A stretch of 64,000 nucleotides of DNA, taken from contig JALMLS010000440.1 in assembly GCA_038496445.1 (NCBI GenBank), positions 248,001-312,000 on the forward strand. Reading direction: 5' to 3'. A program made the position numbers and the translations under genes. Source of the stretch: Trichosphaerium sp. ATCC 40318. Lineage: Eukaryota; Discosea; Flabellinia; Trichosidae. Of this stretch, positions 1 through 11,713 are shown piece after piece; the first letter of the stretch is position 1; each line of letters opens with the position of its first letter. Under the pieces are notes generated by a model. That model ran no database searches and was not told where the DNA came from. It was given only the letters and a program-made list of their open reading frames with translations.

Positions 1-2283
1 GTTCCAATGAAAGTTTGCAAAGTTGGTGATGAAAGAGTACTGGCAAGAACTGTTAGAATTCAGTTGTTCTAGATAAAATACGTACCTGAGTATTATATTA
101 GAGACTATGTACGGGATATAATTATCGTCTTTGAGAAATACAAGCTCTTGGTGAGATGCTGGTTTAATCATTGTTCGACGTAGTAATCTAAGAAAAAAAT
201 GAGAAACTTTTTTTTCTGAAGTGTACCCAAAGTCAGGCGCCAAGTGTGTTAGTCTTTGAAGCGTTTTAGAATCTTCATCACCATCTTTTAGTTATGTAAG
301 TATGAAATATAAAAACGGAGGTAATAGCATCATACCTTTGGCTTCACGAATTAAAGCAAAATATTCTTGAGAGTATGAAACTTCAATGGGTTTATGAGTT
401 TTCTTATCGTAAGTCAATATAACTCTTTTAAATCTGATTGATTCGTTTTTTATAGATTCTTCAATAACGTAAATGAGATTCATAAAAGCGTGAAACTTAG
501 CATTGCTAAAGAGCTGTTAATAGACCAAAAAAAAGAACGAAGAAAAAAAGAGGAAATTACAAAAATGTATTTTTTCCTTCACAGAAAGCATTCATACAAC
601 ACGGTTAAACTCAAATTTTATACTAAGTTCTTGTGTACAAAACTTTGAAGTGTTTGTTTGTATAGTACAATGTTCGGTTGTGACAAAAAAAAGGAGTAAA
701 AACAGAAAGAAAATAAAAAATTGATAAAAAAGAGTGTACCCTTTTGCGTAGTTACAAGCCATAAGCTCTAAAACGTTGTCTTTTAGCCTAAACCCTATTT
801 CAGATTTATCTTCCGATGCTTGAAGAAACATTCCAGTTTTCCATATTGATCTTGTCGTATATTGTCCCAAACAAATGACTCTATGTTGTAATCTTACAAA
901 AGTCTTTTCAGATAAATCAGATTGAAAAGTCCATTGACGTCCAGTTATATGAGCACCATGTGAATGTGATTTTTCTACATTAAACATACTGAAATCTCTT
1001 GATGGTTTAGGTGGTAAGAAGAAAGGCATGAATACAACAACATCCTGTACAGTAGATATAAACGAACTTAAATATAAAACTTCTTTATCCAATAAAATCT
1101 CAAAAATAGCATCCTTAAGAGTTTCCAATTGTGATACTTTAAGACCTTTTAATTTACTTCTAATACCTTGAAGCCATAATATAGGTACTGGATTCTCCCC
1201 AAAACTTGTCACAAGTTGAGAAAAAAGCATCAAAAGAAGAGTAGGTTCCAAGATAATCAAATGCCTTTTTCTGTTTTGAACTATATATCCCGATTCTTCA
1301 AGCTTATCAATAAGTGTACGTAGGTAAGATAGATCATAAGATAACTCCTCACAATGATCCTCAAACGCCTGAGTGCTTATACTAGCTCTATCTCGCTTAA
1401 GGGATAAAATCTTTTTCAGGATTTTCGAAAACTCTTGACGTGCTGATGACATTGCATATTCTATCAGATTTTGTATCAAACTCTTGAAAAACCTTTTTCC
1501 TTTTCTTATTGCCAAAAAATCAACTTGTTGTTTTTCGAATTTCACAGTTATTGCTGTCAACTCTTTACTAGCATATTTTCTACCCGTTAAATCACATGCA
1601 ATAATATGAGCGTTAGGAACCAAATCACTTTTAATCACGTGTCAGTGGCGTCGAGAGAACAAAAAACGAAAAACTGGACCAGTTTTTTTTAAATAAAGCG
1701 TTATTTGTACCGTATTGACTGTAAACGTGCGTCAAGCCATCCGGATAATACATCGCTTTCGTCATAAAAAACAACATAAACGCCGTCATTATTTATGAAT
1801 AAATGAGCCACAGGCCACTCAAAGTCGCTTAAACATGTGCATTCGAGCGTAATCTAAACGAAACAAATAATTTTAGAACGTCTGGTTTTGTGTGTACTCT
1901 AAACGTTCCGATTTACGTACCCTGTCGTTTAGTTCGAGCTCGAAAGACGCACGTGATAAACCAACACCGCGTTGTCCTACCTTCGACCAGTTAAAAGTAT
2001 CAAGAAGCTCCTAACGCGAGTTAAGAGCCAAGTAGGTGGAGTAAATGAAGAAGCATGCGGTTTAAGATTGATATTAGTTTAGATTGTTCTACTCTTTCGG
2101 ACGTACATCCGCTCTTGATATTATCACTAATCTAGCACAAATACCACCAGCTAATTGAGAAATACTCTAAAAGGAATAAACAAATGAAATCGTTTCTTTT
2201 ACACCACGTGATTAACATGTATTAGTTCTTACCCTTGATGTATTCAATATATACGCCGCAGAATTCTCTCTCGATACAGCCAT
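1..2283 (-). CDS. Roco-family (Roc-COR) protein with degenerate GTPase domain, 3' end outside window
   Basis: I read this as one spliced gene starting at ATG 2283-2281 and running off the left edge. Four small exons (2283 to about 1712) join in frame to a long exon (about 1623-745), then to exons near 500-350, 270-200, 190-60 and the window edge. The early part looks like the second half of a Roc GTPase: a strand-rich stretch, then 'FINNDGVYVVFYDES', 'WLDARLQSIRDLVPNAHII' and 'ACDLTG'. The long exon matches a COR domain: a winged-helix-like segment, then 'FMPFFLPPKP', 'FVRLQHRVI' and 'SIWKTGMFL'. No P-loop (GxxxxGKS/T) is visible, and the place where DxxGQ should fall reads 'SDFEWP', so GTP binding is doubtful. 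A short alternative end at TAA 1703-1701 would give only a 118-residue protein; I prefer splicing through it because the frame continues exactly. Family call is moderate; loss of GTPase motifs is an inference from this model. Confidence 0.6.
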
Positions 2284-2779
2284 AGTTTAGCTCCTTTTTG
2301 TAAATGAAACTCACTTATTAACGTATTACGTTACAGCGTTGCCGAGATATCTGAAAATGGTTTGAAGATGCTACTTTGTTACAGTAAAACAAAAGTTCGT
2401 TGAAAGTCTTTGGAATAATTGTGTTTTTCGTTGTACAAAATTCTGGTGATTTAGTGAAAAATACACAATGTAAACGTGCCTCGCCTAAGTACCACAAAGA
2501 TTAAGTACATGGCAGAGGCCACAAAAAATACTAATTGCACATTGTAATATATTATTTGTAACACCGATGAAGATGTTGGTCGTTTAGTAACCAACCATGC
2601 AATGTAGATAGCAATATTTGAAGTGATACTGGTTTTTTGTCGGAACATTAACTTCATTACAACTATACCAATAGTACAACACGTGACCTTTAAACCCACT
2701 CATCTAACTACAACTAATATTTCTACATGTTCACCAGTTCAAACTTGAGGATGTGCAAAAGGTTGCCATGCGCTTTGGG
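2284..2779. other. Intergenic stretch with one weak ORF
   Basis: No convincing gene. A minus-strand frame at 2699-2451 (82 codons, two hydrophobic segments) is open, but it starts on a non-ATG codon and resembles nothing I recognise. One CACGTG lies near 2680, another near 2204 inside the neighbouring gene's first intron. Confidence 0.3.
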
Positions 2780-3445
2780 TTACATGTTCGCCAGTTTACA
2801 TACTTTAACAATACTTTTTGTATGCTCCACTTGTTTACCGTTGACGTAATTACACGACTTATACAACGTTCCATCTATTGACCAAAACTTTTCCTCCCCC
2901 TGTTTTTTACCGTTGATGTAATTACACGACTTACACAACGTTCCATCAACTGTCCAAAACTTTTCCTCCCCCTGTTTTATACTATTGACGTAATAAGCCT
3001 GCTCAACTAACTGGCCATTGTTATGCCACTTCCTGTACTTCCCTTCTATTTTACCATTGATATATATGTAATGCCTGTACAATAGGGCATTTGAATGCCA
3101 CTCACTGTACGCCCCTTCTAGTTTACCATTAATGTAATTACACTGAGTTGACAATTGCCCACTAGAATACCAATACTTGTATTCTCCATCTTGTTTACCA
3201 TTGATGTAAGAAACCTGCTTCCATAATTGGCCACTGGCATACCTTTTTTGCCATTTTCCATGCTTTTCCAAGTCGCTGTCAAACCTAGTCACCATTGCGG
3301 CCCATTTTGAAAGAAGTGGCCAACATTTATAGAGTACTGTATCCAAATCTATGATATTCAGCTGAATCTCCACTGGGAGTTGTAGTAGACGACAGTTTAT
3401 CGGTTCTGTAGTAAATCTGTCTATATTGTTTGTTACGTGCGTCAT
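2780..3445 (-). CDS. F-box-like / MORN-variant repeat protein, intronless
   Basis: A single uninterrupted 221-codon frame from a true ATG. Residues about 20-50 ('LLQLPVEIQLNIID') resemble an F-box, the segment that docks substrate receptors onto Skp1/cullin ubiquitin ligases. The rest is six or seven copies of a 22-24-residue unit of the type 'YINGKxxGxYxxWxxxGQL' (for example 'YINGKQDGEYKYWYSSGQL'), the MORN-like variant also seen in YwqK-type bacterial proteins and in many giant-virus proteins. The C-terminal two units are nearly identical in DNA (around 2840-2960), suggesting recent tandem duplication. The absence of introns is unusual beside the densely split neighbours and fits retroposition or transfer from an intron-poor source; that is inference. 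The binding target is unknown. Confidence 0.75.
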   Translation of the reverse strand: MTHVTNNIDRFTTEPINCRLLQLPVEIQLNIIDLDTVLYKCWPLLSKWAAMVTRFDSDLEKHGKWQKRYASGQLWKQVSYINGKQDGEYKYWYSSGQLSTQCNYINGKLEGAYSEWHSNALLYRHYIYINGKIEGKYRKWHNNGQLVEQAYYVNSIKQGEEKFWTVDGTLCKSCNYINGKKQGEEKFWSIDGTLYKSCNYVNGKQVEHTKSIVKVCKLANM

Positions 3446-3961
3446 TTAATGATATTTGTAGGAAGAGTTGTTTTGGTGAAGGCGATACTGTAAGATTTTA
3501 GGCCAAATAAAATAGTTGACTAAAGTCTTTCAACATTCTCAGAAATTTCTGTGATGCAGAAAATAAAAATAGTTGATTACAGTCACAAGAATCACGTTTT
3601 GCAAATTTCAGCCTGCACAGATGCGGCTGATAACTCGGTAAATATGGCAATCTACTCGCGACTTTGTTGGTCAGCGTTAAACCGCAATGTGGTACGGAGT
3701 CCGTAAACTTTGCACATCATTCTTGCGCGCTAGGTTATGGTCGACATTGCCACTGCGGCACCACATGCCTGCTTAGTATGCAACATTTTGTGTCTTGGAA
3801 GCAGTAGAAACACAAATATGTTAACACGTGTATACAAGTAAATAATACAACATGGTACGCAGGGTTTTGTTATTACATTTTTAATCATCTACAACTTTTC
3901 TTTTAACTGTAAAAAAAGAACCTCTTCTTGTGTCGAAAAAATAAAGAGAAACACTAAATTA
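3446..3961. other. Intergenic stretch, no gene seen
   Basis: I see no sustained frame on either strand. One CACGTG at about 3825. The segment holds A/T-rich tracts that could serve the F-box/MORN gene start or the 3' end of the four-TM gene, but nothing specific. Confidence 0.4.
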
Positions 3962-5716
3962 TCACAAATCATCATTATTATCATCCTCACCGTTTTTACT
4001 TATTTTTGAGTCATGACGAACTTCAACAATCCTAGAATAAACGAATTAAGTATTTGTTCATTGTTTGGATAAAACCAATCTATTTTCAATTTGTGTTCCT
4101 TGGCACTCAAAAAAATCCTTTAACGTATATCGCACGTGTTGATAACAACGTAGTATAGTATTTCAATTGATAAAAAAAGTATTGTTGTGGTGACAAAAGG
4201 AGAGATAGAAGAAGAACGAAATAGGCTTGATACCCAAAAAAAAAAACAAGTAACGTACTTTAAGTAAAAGTCTATGCCTAGTACAAACAGTGTAGCAAGA
4301 AGTAGTGGAAATCCTTTTGTGTATGCATCTTCAAGCTCATCTTTTACTTCATCTGAGAACTCAACACTCTTATCACATTCGAATCGAGTAAAGTTTTTTA
4401 AGTACGGTCCTGTTGTGTTTAATAGAAATAGTTGAAATATCTCTTTTCCTCCACACGCCAATAACCCTTCTTCATCATTTGATGATATTCCTTTACATGT
4501 TTCAAAACACTTTAGGTCCGTTTTACCAAACCCGGTACAATTAGATGTATCTTGTCTAGTTAAGCCATTCTAGAGGAGCAAACGTTAACTTGAAGTTGCC
4601 AACACAAAAAAGGAGGAAAAAAAAAAGAAGCAAGGATATTCACGAAGGGTACGTACTATTACTCTGTTATCAATACCGGCATCACTTGTATCAAAAGTTA
4701 AGAATATAGCAACAACCAGTGCTGTCAGAATCCTAGAGGAATGTAGTTGTTAGTAAAGTTCAAAACAATAAAACTTGTAAAAACATTAAAAAAAAAACCC
4801 CTAACTGACTTACAATAGTACAGGCATTGTTATACAATCAAACCATGTAGAACATTCATTACAACCTTTTCTTATTTTTCGTGCAGTTGGAGTTTCCTAA
4901 AAGCAATATATGATAAGATTGGGATGTCAACAAAACTCGAATTCTCTGAACACAACTGGTACAAAAAAAAAACACTTTAAAAAAATATGTACTTTTCTTC
5001 CACAACAACGCCTGCGGTAATGAAACCTTATGACGAGAAGCGAAGCTATCAGAAAGAGGCTCACAGCTATAAAATCAAGTATAAAGAAAGCCCAGATTAA
5101 CCACAAAGAGTTTCTTTTCGCGAACTTGTCACCAAGAATCGCTACGTTTTCTGTATTATTACACGTTCCTACAAGCGTAGCGTTAGAAAACAAGGCCTTA
5201 TGATTTTGTAGAGCAACGCGATTGTTTTCAAAATCTCGTTTTCGGCCAAAGTTACAAAGAAAAGATTCTGGGGATTAAAAAACGTACTCGACGCTATTTC
5301 TTCTAGTGTAGGGCATAAATCTATCTGGTTTTTGCCCAAAGATCCTTATCGAAGCCCAATTAGTACTAATTCGACTCGCTTTATTCGTATTCTAGAGCTA
5401 TATGTAACGTACCGTATGTACATACGTCGTCTACGAACTCAAGGTCTTCCAGAAGTAATTCGCTTGGATTTTCAACAATGAATAGCCAAAGTGATATAAT
5501 ACCAACGATTATGCCAACTACTAGAGATATAACGCTTAAACACATCCGAATCAATTTCGGTGGATGACAACAACACCCACATTCTGGAAAGCAGTTCGCA
5601 AATCGCTCAGTAGCGTTATCTTTATGTTGTTTAACCCATGAGGTAGCTTTTTTAGGCGCTTCGCCTAGTCTAGTCTTTAAGCTCTTAGTTGGCTCGCTTG
5701 AAGCATCGGTTGCCAT
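3962..5716 (-). CDS. Four-transmembrane protein with two cysteine-containing extracellular loops
   Basis: Spliced model from ATG 5716-5714. Exon 1 (to about 5414) encodes a soluble basic N-terminus, a cysteine cluster ('FPECGCCCHPP') and TM1 ('MCLSVISLVVGIIVGIIS'). Short exons near 5345-5288 and 5270-4985 encode a loop of about 120 residues and TM2 ('LIWAFFILDFIAVSLFLIA') followed by basic 'HYRRRCCGRK'. Later exons near 4898-4815, 4735-4665 and 4570-4258 give TM3, a second loop with at least five cysteines, and TM4 ('FPLLLATLFVLGIDFYL'). The last exon is uncertain: splicing to 4032 gives a short acidic tail ending at 3964-3962, while an alternative ends at 4060-4058. One junction (4985 to 4898) does not fit phase cleanly. 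The topology resembles tetraspanin-like four-TM proteins, but I recognise no signature such as CCG in a large loop. Function unknown. Confidence 0.6.
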
Positions 5717-6089
5717 CAAATAGCAAGCACCTTTGTCGTACAATCGTTATCAGCCACAAATATGCAGTTGTAGCCAGAAAACTGACAATTTCCAAAACAT
5801 GACCCAAAAAAGCCAAAAACAAAAAAATCAACCAAGAATTCTTCAACAATCTGCTCATTTGCTCTTGGACTGTTTGCCCGCTTTTGTTGAGGTCCACGCG
5901 CTTACGCTGGGATAGTGCGAAATAGTGGTATGGCGCTTGCGTCTTTACTGAGGGCAGCAGCATCGCTTTTGAGACTGTTCCAAAATTCAGTAATTGCTAA
6001 TGATACATAGCTTTAAAAACAGAACCATACTACAGCTACTTCATCTACTATCGATAAAATAAGTTTTTGATCGTACATAGAAGTTCTTG
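5717..6089. other. Gap with one short hydrophobic ORF
   Basis: A minus-strand ATG frame at 5963-5685 (92 codons) contains one hydrophobic segment ('IFLFLAFLGHVLEIVSFLA') but runs into the first exon of the downstream gene in another frame. It could be upstream leader sequence or a decayed gene. I do not call it. Confidence 0.25.
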
Positions 6090-6623
6090 TCACGTGTATT
6101 CATACGTTTGATAACCAAAGTTAAACAAGAAATAAGGATGCACAAAAAAAGGTTTGTATTTACACTCCATTTTACGTATATTAGTACAAATTCTTGTTTG
6201 CTTAGTGGAACTTGACTTTGTTTGGTCACTGCCGGAAGGTTGCATCATCCAAATATGGAGCTGGAGTAGTAAGGTAGAAAAAGTGAATTGTTGGTGCAAA
6301 ATACTGAGTTCTATCAGAAATACTCGCAATGCGATGGTTGCTAAAGTGCAGTAATCCCTATATTAGTATTGTGATACCAATATAGCGTATACAACTTTTA
6401 CAAGTAGCCCACCAATCTTCCAACACGTTTTGTTCAAAAAAGTAAAAATATTGTTGCATACAATGTCAAGGACTGAGCTGAAAGTGAAGAATAAGTACCA
6501 TACTAGAATATATCCGATTAAGTTCTCAGTGACATCAGCTATGTAAACATGGAAAAAATAAAATAGCAATACTAGCGCCAATAAATCAATCCGTAAACCA
6601 TTCTTTGAAAACCATTTGGTCAT
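6090..6623 (-). pseudogene. Truncated copy of the 7-TM receptor-like gene (last two coding exons)
   Basis: The exon at 6623-6477 encodes 'ENLIGYILVWYLFFTFSSV', matching 'DNPVGYVIVWYSFFMFSSV' in the gene at 11.7-13.9 kb. After an intron at the same place, the tail exon (about 6270-6090) begins with 'HIWMM' where the other gene has 'QIWMV', then a Ser/Thr/Lys-rich tail. The conserved splice position shows DNA-level duplication, not retroposition. I cannot find the signal peptide, ectodomain or TM1-5 upstream; that space holds the 5' end of a plus-strand F-box gene starting at 6652. So this is an inverted, 5'-truncated duplicate, most likely non-functional. Confidence 0.6.
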
Positions 6624-6651
6624 TGTTCCACAAACTGTGTACCACCCTGTA

Positions 6652-8199
6652 ATGGAGCCTCCAAATGAGTACGTCTGGTTTTATACATATTTTAGTGCAC
6701 TTGGGCAGCTATCGAACAATAGTTGTACAAACAACATTAAAGCCTTCCTACTCATTTAAAAATATCTGAAAACGCGTATTACAACACTTTTAACAGATTT
6801 GTACTTGTTTCGGCCATTTTCGTTCAAAACGTACTATAAACGCTGGTGTACACTAATTAACGTTAATAGAGATCACCAAACGACGCTTTTAAGCCTACCG
6901 AACGAAATTATTACGAAAATCTTATCTCATTGCCCTAAACGGTTAAATCTATTAAAAACTTGCTGGTTATTCAATTGTATCATTGATCACGTTGGTATTG
7001 ATGGATTTATTACACTTCATACAGGAGATGAATGTAAAGCTTTCTCCAAGAGCCCAATGCTTGGTATAGCACCAGTAACGGTACGTGATATTCGATTTAG
7101 TTAAAATCTACTGGAAATCAAGTTTGCTTTTTTGGTTTTTGAGGGTCACGTGGTGGATGAATAATGATTAAATAAGTACCATGCTGAATCCAATTTAACT
7201 TTGAAAGTATACTGAGAGCAAAGAGATGTTTTAGTGGACGTTAGACCTGTTACCAACAAAAAACGACATTTTGTTAGCCATTTTTCAGGTTGTACACAGT
7301 CACGTATCTTATGGACTTCAACACAATTAGTCATTCCTTTTTTATCACTTTGAAACGCTTCCCATGCTTATTTTAGACATCTATTCAATACCCAGGGTTG
7401 TTTAAAAAACACGTGACTCCCGAAAAAAGTCATAACATTTTAGCTCTTTTTAGATATTTTTTTGGTTGTTTTTGTTATTCACGTGCGCTTATAAATGTAT
7501 CGATATTTACTTGTTTTTAAGCTCTCTGGTTCTCATACTCCCTTTGGATTTTGGCACGATATCGCTTCTAGAGTAAACGTATTTACAGGGCTTAAAGTGA
7601 TTGAGTTTAATAGCGTTGAATTAACTAATTCTGGTCTGAGATCACTACAAGGTGTAAAGACATTAATACTTAATCAATGTAATTCAATATCCGATGGAGG
7701 TCTAAGATGTCTTCAGGGTATCCGTACGCTAGTTATATTTGGTTGTCAAGGTATCACACATGAAGGTATATCACCAATGGCTCAAAGTTTACATGAACTA
7801 AAACTCAATAATTCGGCAATTTGTAATGACGGTCTCGAAGACATTATCAAACAAGCAGTTAAGTTACAGACCATTACACTTGGTGAAAACAATGGAATTA
7901 ATACAGGGTGTGTCCACGCGCTTTCAAATATACATACAATTCATTTTGAGTGGAGTGATTGCGTTAGAGATCGTGTGATGCATTTTCTTTCAAAAGTTCA
8001 TACAATCACTTTTAATCAATGTGCACAGTTGACTCCACGTGGTATTTCAAATCTATCTGGAGTTCAATACATTCGTTTAAGGGATTGTTATCTTGCAGGA
8101 AATGGTAGTGTATTGGAGTCTGACTATTCAATAATTACAAAAGACGAGGGAGGGTTTAAAGTAGTTGTACTTACTCGTAATACCAAAGATGATTGGTAG
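6652..8199 (+). CDS. F-box / leucine-rich repeat protein (three exons, about 301 aa)
   Basis: Three exons join in frame: 6652-6668 (ATG, then a donor GTACGT), 6870-7080 and 7522-8199. The middle exon holds the F-box ('LLSLPNEIITKILSHCPKR', residues about 13-50), which would bind Skp1. The last exon holds eight or so leucine-rich repeats of the cysteine-containing kind, such as 'LKVIEFNSVELTNSGLRSL' and 'CQGITHEGI', the presumed substrate-binding surface. The length agrees with the intronless paralogue at 28.8-29.7 kb (307 aa), supporting the splicing. The second intron (7081-7521) is unusually long for this region and holds CACGTG at about 7147, 7410 and 7480. The start is supported only by splice phase. 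Likely role: a substrate receptor of an SCF-type ubiquitin ligase; the substrate cannot be told. Confidence 0.72.
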
Positions 8200-8465
8200 T
8201 AGTCTTCTGCTTTGATGTGAAGTACAAGAAATAAATAGATTTTTAGCACAAGTGTTCGCGCACTGGCTTGCCTCTATTTGCTACTCATGTTCTAGCTTTT
8301 CAGCTTGCTTTATTATAACTTAGCATAGGACTGTATATGACTCTTGTGTCCTTTGGTACAGAGACTAATAATAAACCAAATGCTGTTAACTTTTCTTGAA
8401 GTTTTATTGAACAGGTCGAATAGTCCTCGTGTTTCTTTCCAGTGCGAAGTTGTTTAAAGGTATAG

Positions 8466-9632
8466 CTACATGACTGGAGACAATCTTCTTATACATTGAT
8501 CTCTATCAGGAGGCATGGTTGGAGGTTCAGGTTGTACAAAAAGCATTGAAGAAATACTGTCAACAAGGAAAGGAATTAAACTAAAAAAAGTGATATCCTC
8601 TGTACTGATATCCAAAGAAAAATAATTTACATTCGAAATCCCTATAATTACATTATCCGAGATTGCCGTCATGTCTAAGTGTACCAATAAAAAGTAAGAA
8701 CAAGCAAGAAAAAACAAAGAAAAACGTAAATAATCTAAAAAAACATGTGCTTACCGAAAACACCTAAGGATGGTGCAGGAAAGTCCAATAGCTTCTCAAG
8801 GGCACAAGTAGATAAAGTATAAATACCCAATTTTTGACGTCCAGCAATGTACATTTTGTCTCCAACTATCTCCACTGGGTAACAGTAATTAGCAATGATT
8901 AGGTCCGGACATAGCATAAATTGTTTTACAAAAAATTCAATTTACATCACAGTTAGTTCACTACAAATTGCAGGTTCAAATGAACGCTTGTGTGTATTGT
9001 CGCAAGAGCCAACAGACTAAAGCGAAATAATAACGAAGCTTGGCACTTTCCAAATGGCACCCAATAAATACTGAAGTTGTTTTTATAAACTCCGTACATG
9101 CTGGTGTGGTTCCAATTTGTGATATATCCACTTCACAAACAACCTCAGTAAAGTCACAACCTGTAATCTTACGAATAGAAGTCCCAATAATGCCATATAT
9201 TTCTTGTGTATCTCGTCTCGCTGCCAAATTAATAGTAACACCAGTAGCAGCACAAAACAGCTATATGAACAGAAAATAGTTAGTTCAGACATGAATATTT
9301 AAGTACTACGGTAATTAATACCTTTTCATCACATGTGAACGGATCTACATGTACAATCTCATCAAACGGTTTTAAAACAAGTGTATTTGTTGATCGTAAA
9401 TAAGTCATAGAATTTGGCTGATTAAAGTTTGAGCAGGCTAAAGTGAGGTGGTTATAAGCATCATAATAAAGAGTAGAATAATATTACTTTGTAAAATGAC
9501 ATTTATATCACTCATTGATCTTATCTCGAACCCGCCAAGGTTGTGGTTAATTATATAAGCATCAGTGACTTGTCCGAGTACTGTGTAGGTTGTATACAAA
9601 AATAGGTAGAATAAGATAGCTGTAGCCTTCAT
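8466..9632 (-). CDS. Secreted protein of unknown function
   Basis: ATG 9632-9630 opens a clear signal peptide ('MKATAILFYLFLYTTYTVLG'). Exons near 9632-9500, 9436-9322, 9260-9043, 8880-8751 and 8667-8466 join in frame and end at TAG 8468-8466. The mature chain of about 270 residues is beta-strand-rich with scattered cysteines ('HVDPFTCDEK', 'ITGCDFTEVVCEV', 'TTPACTEF', 'LSTCALEKL') and no TM segment that I can see after the signal. The segment 'DKMYIAGRQKLGIYTL' looks like one blade of a propeller-type fold, but I would not name the family. The acceptor before the fourth exon was chosen by phase and is the least certain joint. Confidence 0.55.
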
Positions 9633-11321
9633 TTTGTGATGGTTACAACTTATTAACTACCTACTTACCTTATACTACAAATCTCGTAAAATCACGTGTG
9701 ATTTTTCTTTTCACGACATTCTCGTCGCTCTTAACTCTATAAACTCCGAATCATTGAAGTGCTCAAATAATCTGTTTAAAACATTTTGCTACCACAACAG
9801 CTATAGAATTACAGAGGTTGGCTATGGTTAACAAACTGTAAGCAATTGTAAAATACAATATGATCACTAGTTTCGTTTATGCATACATTGTTTGTTTCCC
9901 AAACACTGGTGTAGTGATGTACCTACCATAGATTAATATAAATTAATACAAGATTCCGGTACCTATGTATAGCCTTTAGGCAGGTAAGGCAAGCAAACTT
10001 GTATTCTTTTGGCTTGGTACTTAGAACTTTGTCGAAGTGATAGCTTAAAAAGCCAACAAGCAATGGCTGTAACTTGCGTACCAGGTGTGACTAACCAATC
10101 TGAACCATACATACTGATCATCTGCTGAGGCGCAAGGATCATGTGGGAAATCCCAAAACTGTGGTAGTAGTCACGTGTACCAATCTCAGGAGCGATTTTC
10201 ATCACAAAAAAAGTGCATTGACAGAAGTGTCAGATCTTGCTAGATCTGCTAAAAGTGCTAGAAACTCACTTAGCCGTTGGGTATAGCGACTTACTTTGTG
10301 ATGTATGGTTGCACGTTATTACCTTACCTAGCCTAGTAAACTGGTATCTGGTATCACAGTTTGCTTCAATGAGGGTTCACTGGATAGTATAATAAAGTTT
10401 GCTTACAGGCCTAATATTTTGCCAAAACGTTGGAAATTGTTCTACTAAAATTAATACAAGTTTTCGGATAGGTTTTCTGTTGCTCTGCAACTTACTCCTT
10501 CGCCTACACCTGTATACGAAAAAAGGCAAAATTAAAAAAAAAACCAAGTGTCTTGGTTCTATTTTCAAAATGTCATGTTCAGTAATTGTATCATGTGCGC
10601 CCTACAAAAAAGAAATGTCAAAATATTTCCATGGCCACCACGCAATTTGTTCAAAATGACTCAAGCTTAAAAACCCAAAGTCGTTCAACTTCCCTACTAC
10701 GAAAGACAGAAATTATGGGACGGCATAGGGTGTAATTCTGAATTTTTTCCCGTTGGTCAACATGCTTGGAATTCTGGTATATAATAGGAGGATTATTGAA
10801 TAATTTTTGAGCAAATACCAGGTTTTTAACAACAACACAGAAGATCGAAAATCATGCTACAAAAACCTCGTAGTTATGTGTTTTACATTAATGGTTGAGC
10901 TTTTTATAACATGATTTTTGGTGTTTTTTCGATAAAAAAAAAACAAGTTCTAAAATTAAACCACAAAGATGAGTAAAGCATCTCATATATTACGCAATGA
11001 ATCCGAGCTCCATGAGTCTATTTGGGACATGCTGGGGTTTCCAAAAGCGTTCTAAAATGTCAGTTGATTAAATGGGAAAAAAGCGATGTCCTTTTGGTTT
11101 GAGTTATCCTTTTTGGAGAACGTGTCACAATATTCTACGTTTGTTAGATATAGATTAGATTTAACTTTAACTCGTATAAAGGCACTTTCTTGTCGTAGAG
11201 ATTATCTTATTGGACAGAATATGTACTTGAACAACACTTACAGAGAGCAAAACAGTTTTAACTCTCCAGGAATGACGTCTTTAGTTGCAGTATATGGGCA
11301 TACATCCTAGTATTGGCAGTC
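9633..11321. other. Long gene-poor stretch with weak ORFs only
   Basis: Nothing here reaches my standard for a gene. Weak candidates: a minus-strand ATG frame 10202-9963 (80 codons, no family); a plus-strand ATG at 10969 opening 28 codons ('MSKASHILRNESELHESIW'); and a plus-strand open stretch 11140-11310 after a plausible acceptor, which could be its second exon. CACGTG occurs at about 9694 and 10172. The perfect inverted repeat at 11322-11397 lies just after the last open stretch. Confidence 0.35.
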
Positions 11322-11397
11322 ACTCACAAACATCCTTCTGAAGCACATTTTTTATAACTGTTGGTAAAAAATGTGCTTCAGAAGGATGTTTGTGAGT
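11322..11397. repeat. Perfect 33-bp inverted repeat with 10-base loop (hairpin)
   Basis: The left arm 11322-11354 and right arm 11365-11397 are exact reverse complements (for example 'CATCCTTCTGAAGCACA' against 'TGTGCTTCAGAAGGATG'), separated by about 10 bases, with a possible G:U pair continuing into the loop. A transcript from either strand would fold into a 33-bp duplex without mismatch. Candidates are a small-RNA precursor, the core of a fold-back element, or a transcription-end structure. I see no flanking target-site duplication. Confidence 0.9.
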
Positions 11398-11713
11398 TGA
11401 TTGGGCCCTTAAGAGTGGAAAAACAGTTTGCCGAGTGTCTAACTACTCCGAGGCACTCCGAAACGGAAAAGTCTTTTGATGTTGTTAATGCGTAGTTCTC
11501 AACTACGTTAAGATGGCATTAGCGTACAAAAGTAGTAAATATTTTTCGCGGGCTCGGGCTAATTACGTCACAAATGCTGCAGCAACGCCTATTTTGTCAA
11601 GAAGTAGTTTGACTGCCTTTTTGGCGTTCTGTAACATAGACATCATTTTAGTTAGAGCTAACACTTCGTTTGTTAAATTTGTTTAATAAGATTAGGTTGT
11701 GATTTGATAAGTG

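Noticed and set aside
1701-2283. A separate 118-residue gene ending at TAA 1703-1701
   Set aside because: Its last codons lie in a normal intron. Splicing continues the frame into a COR-domain exon, giving a coherent Roc-COR protein.
7146-7334. A minus-strand 62-codon frame inside the long intron of the F-box/LRR gene
   Set aside because: No start context, domain or partner exon; probably chance in A/T-rich DNA.
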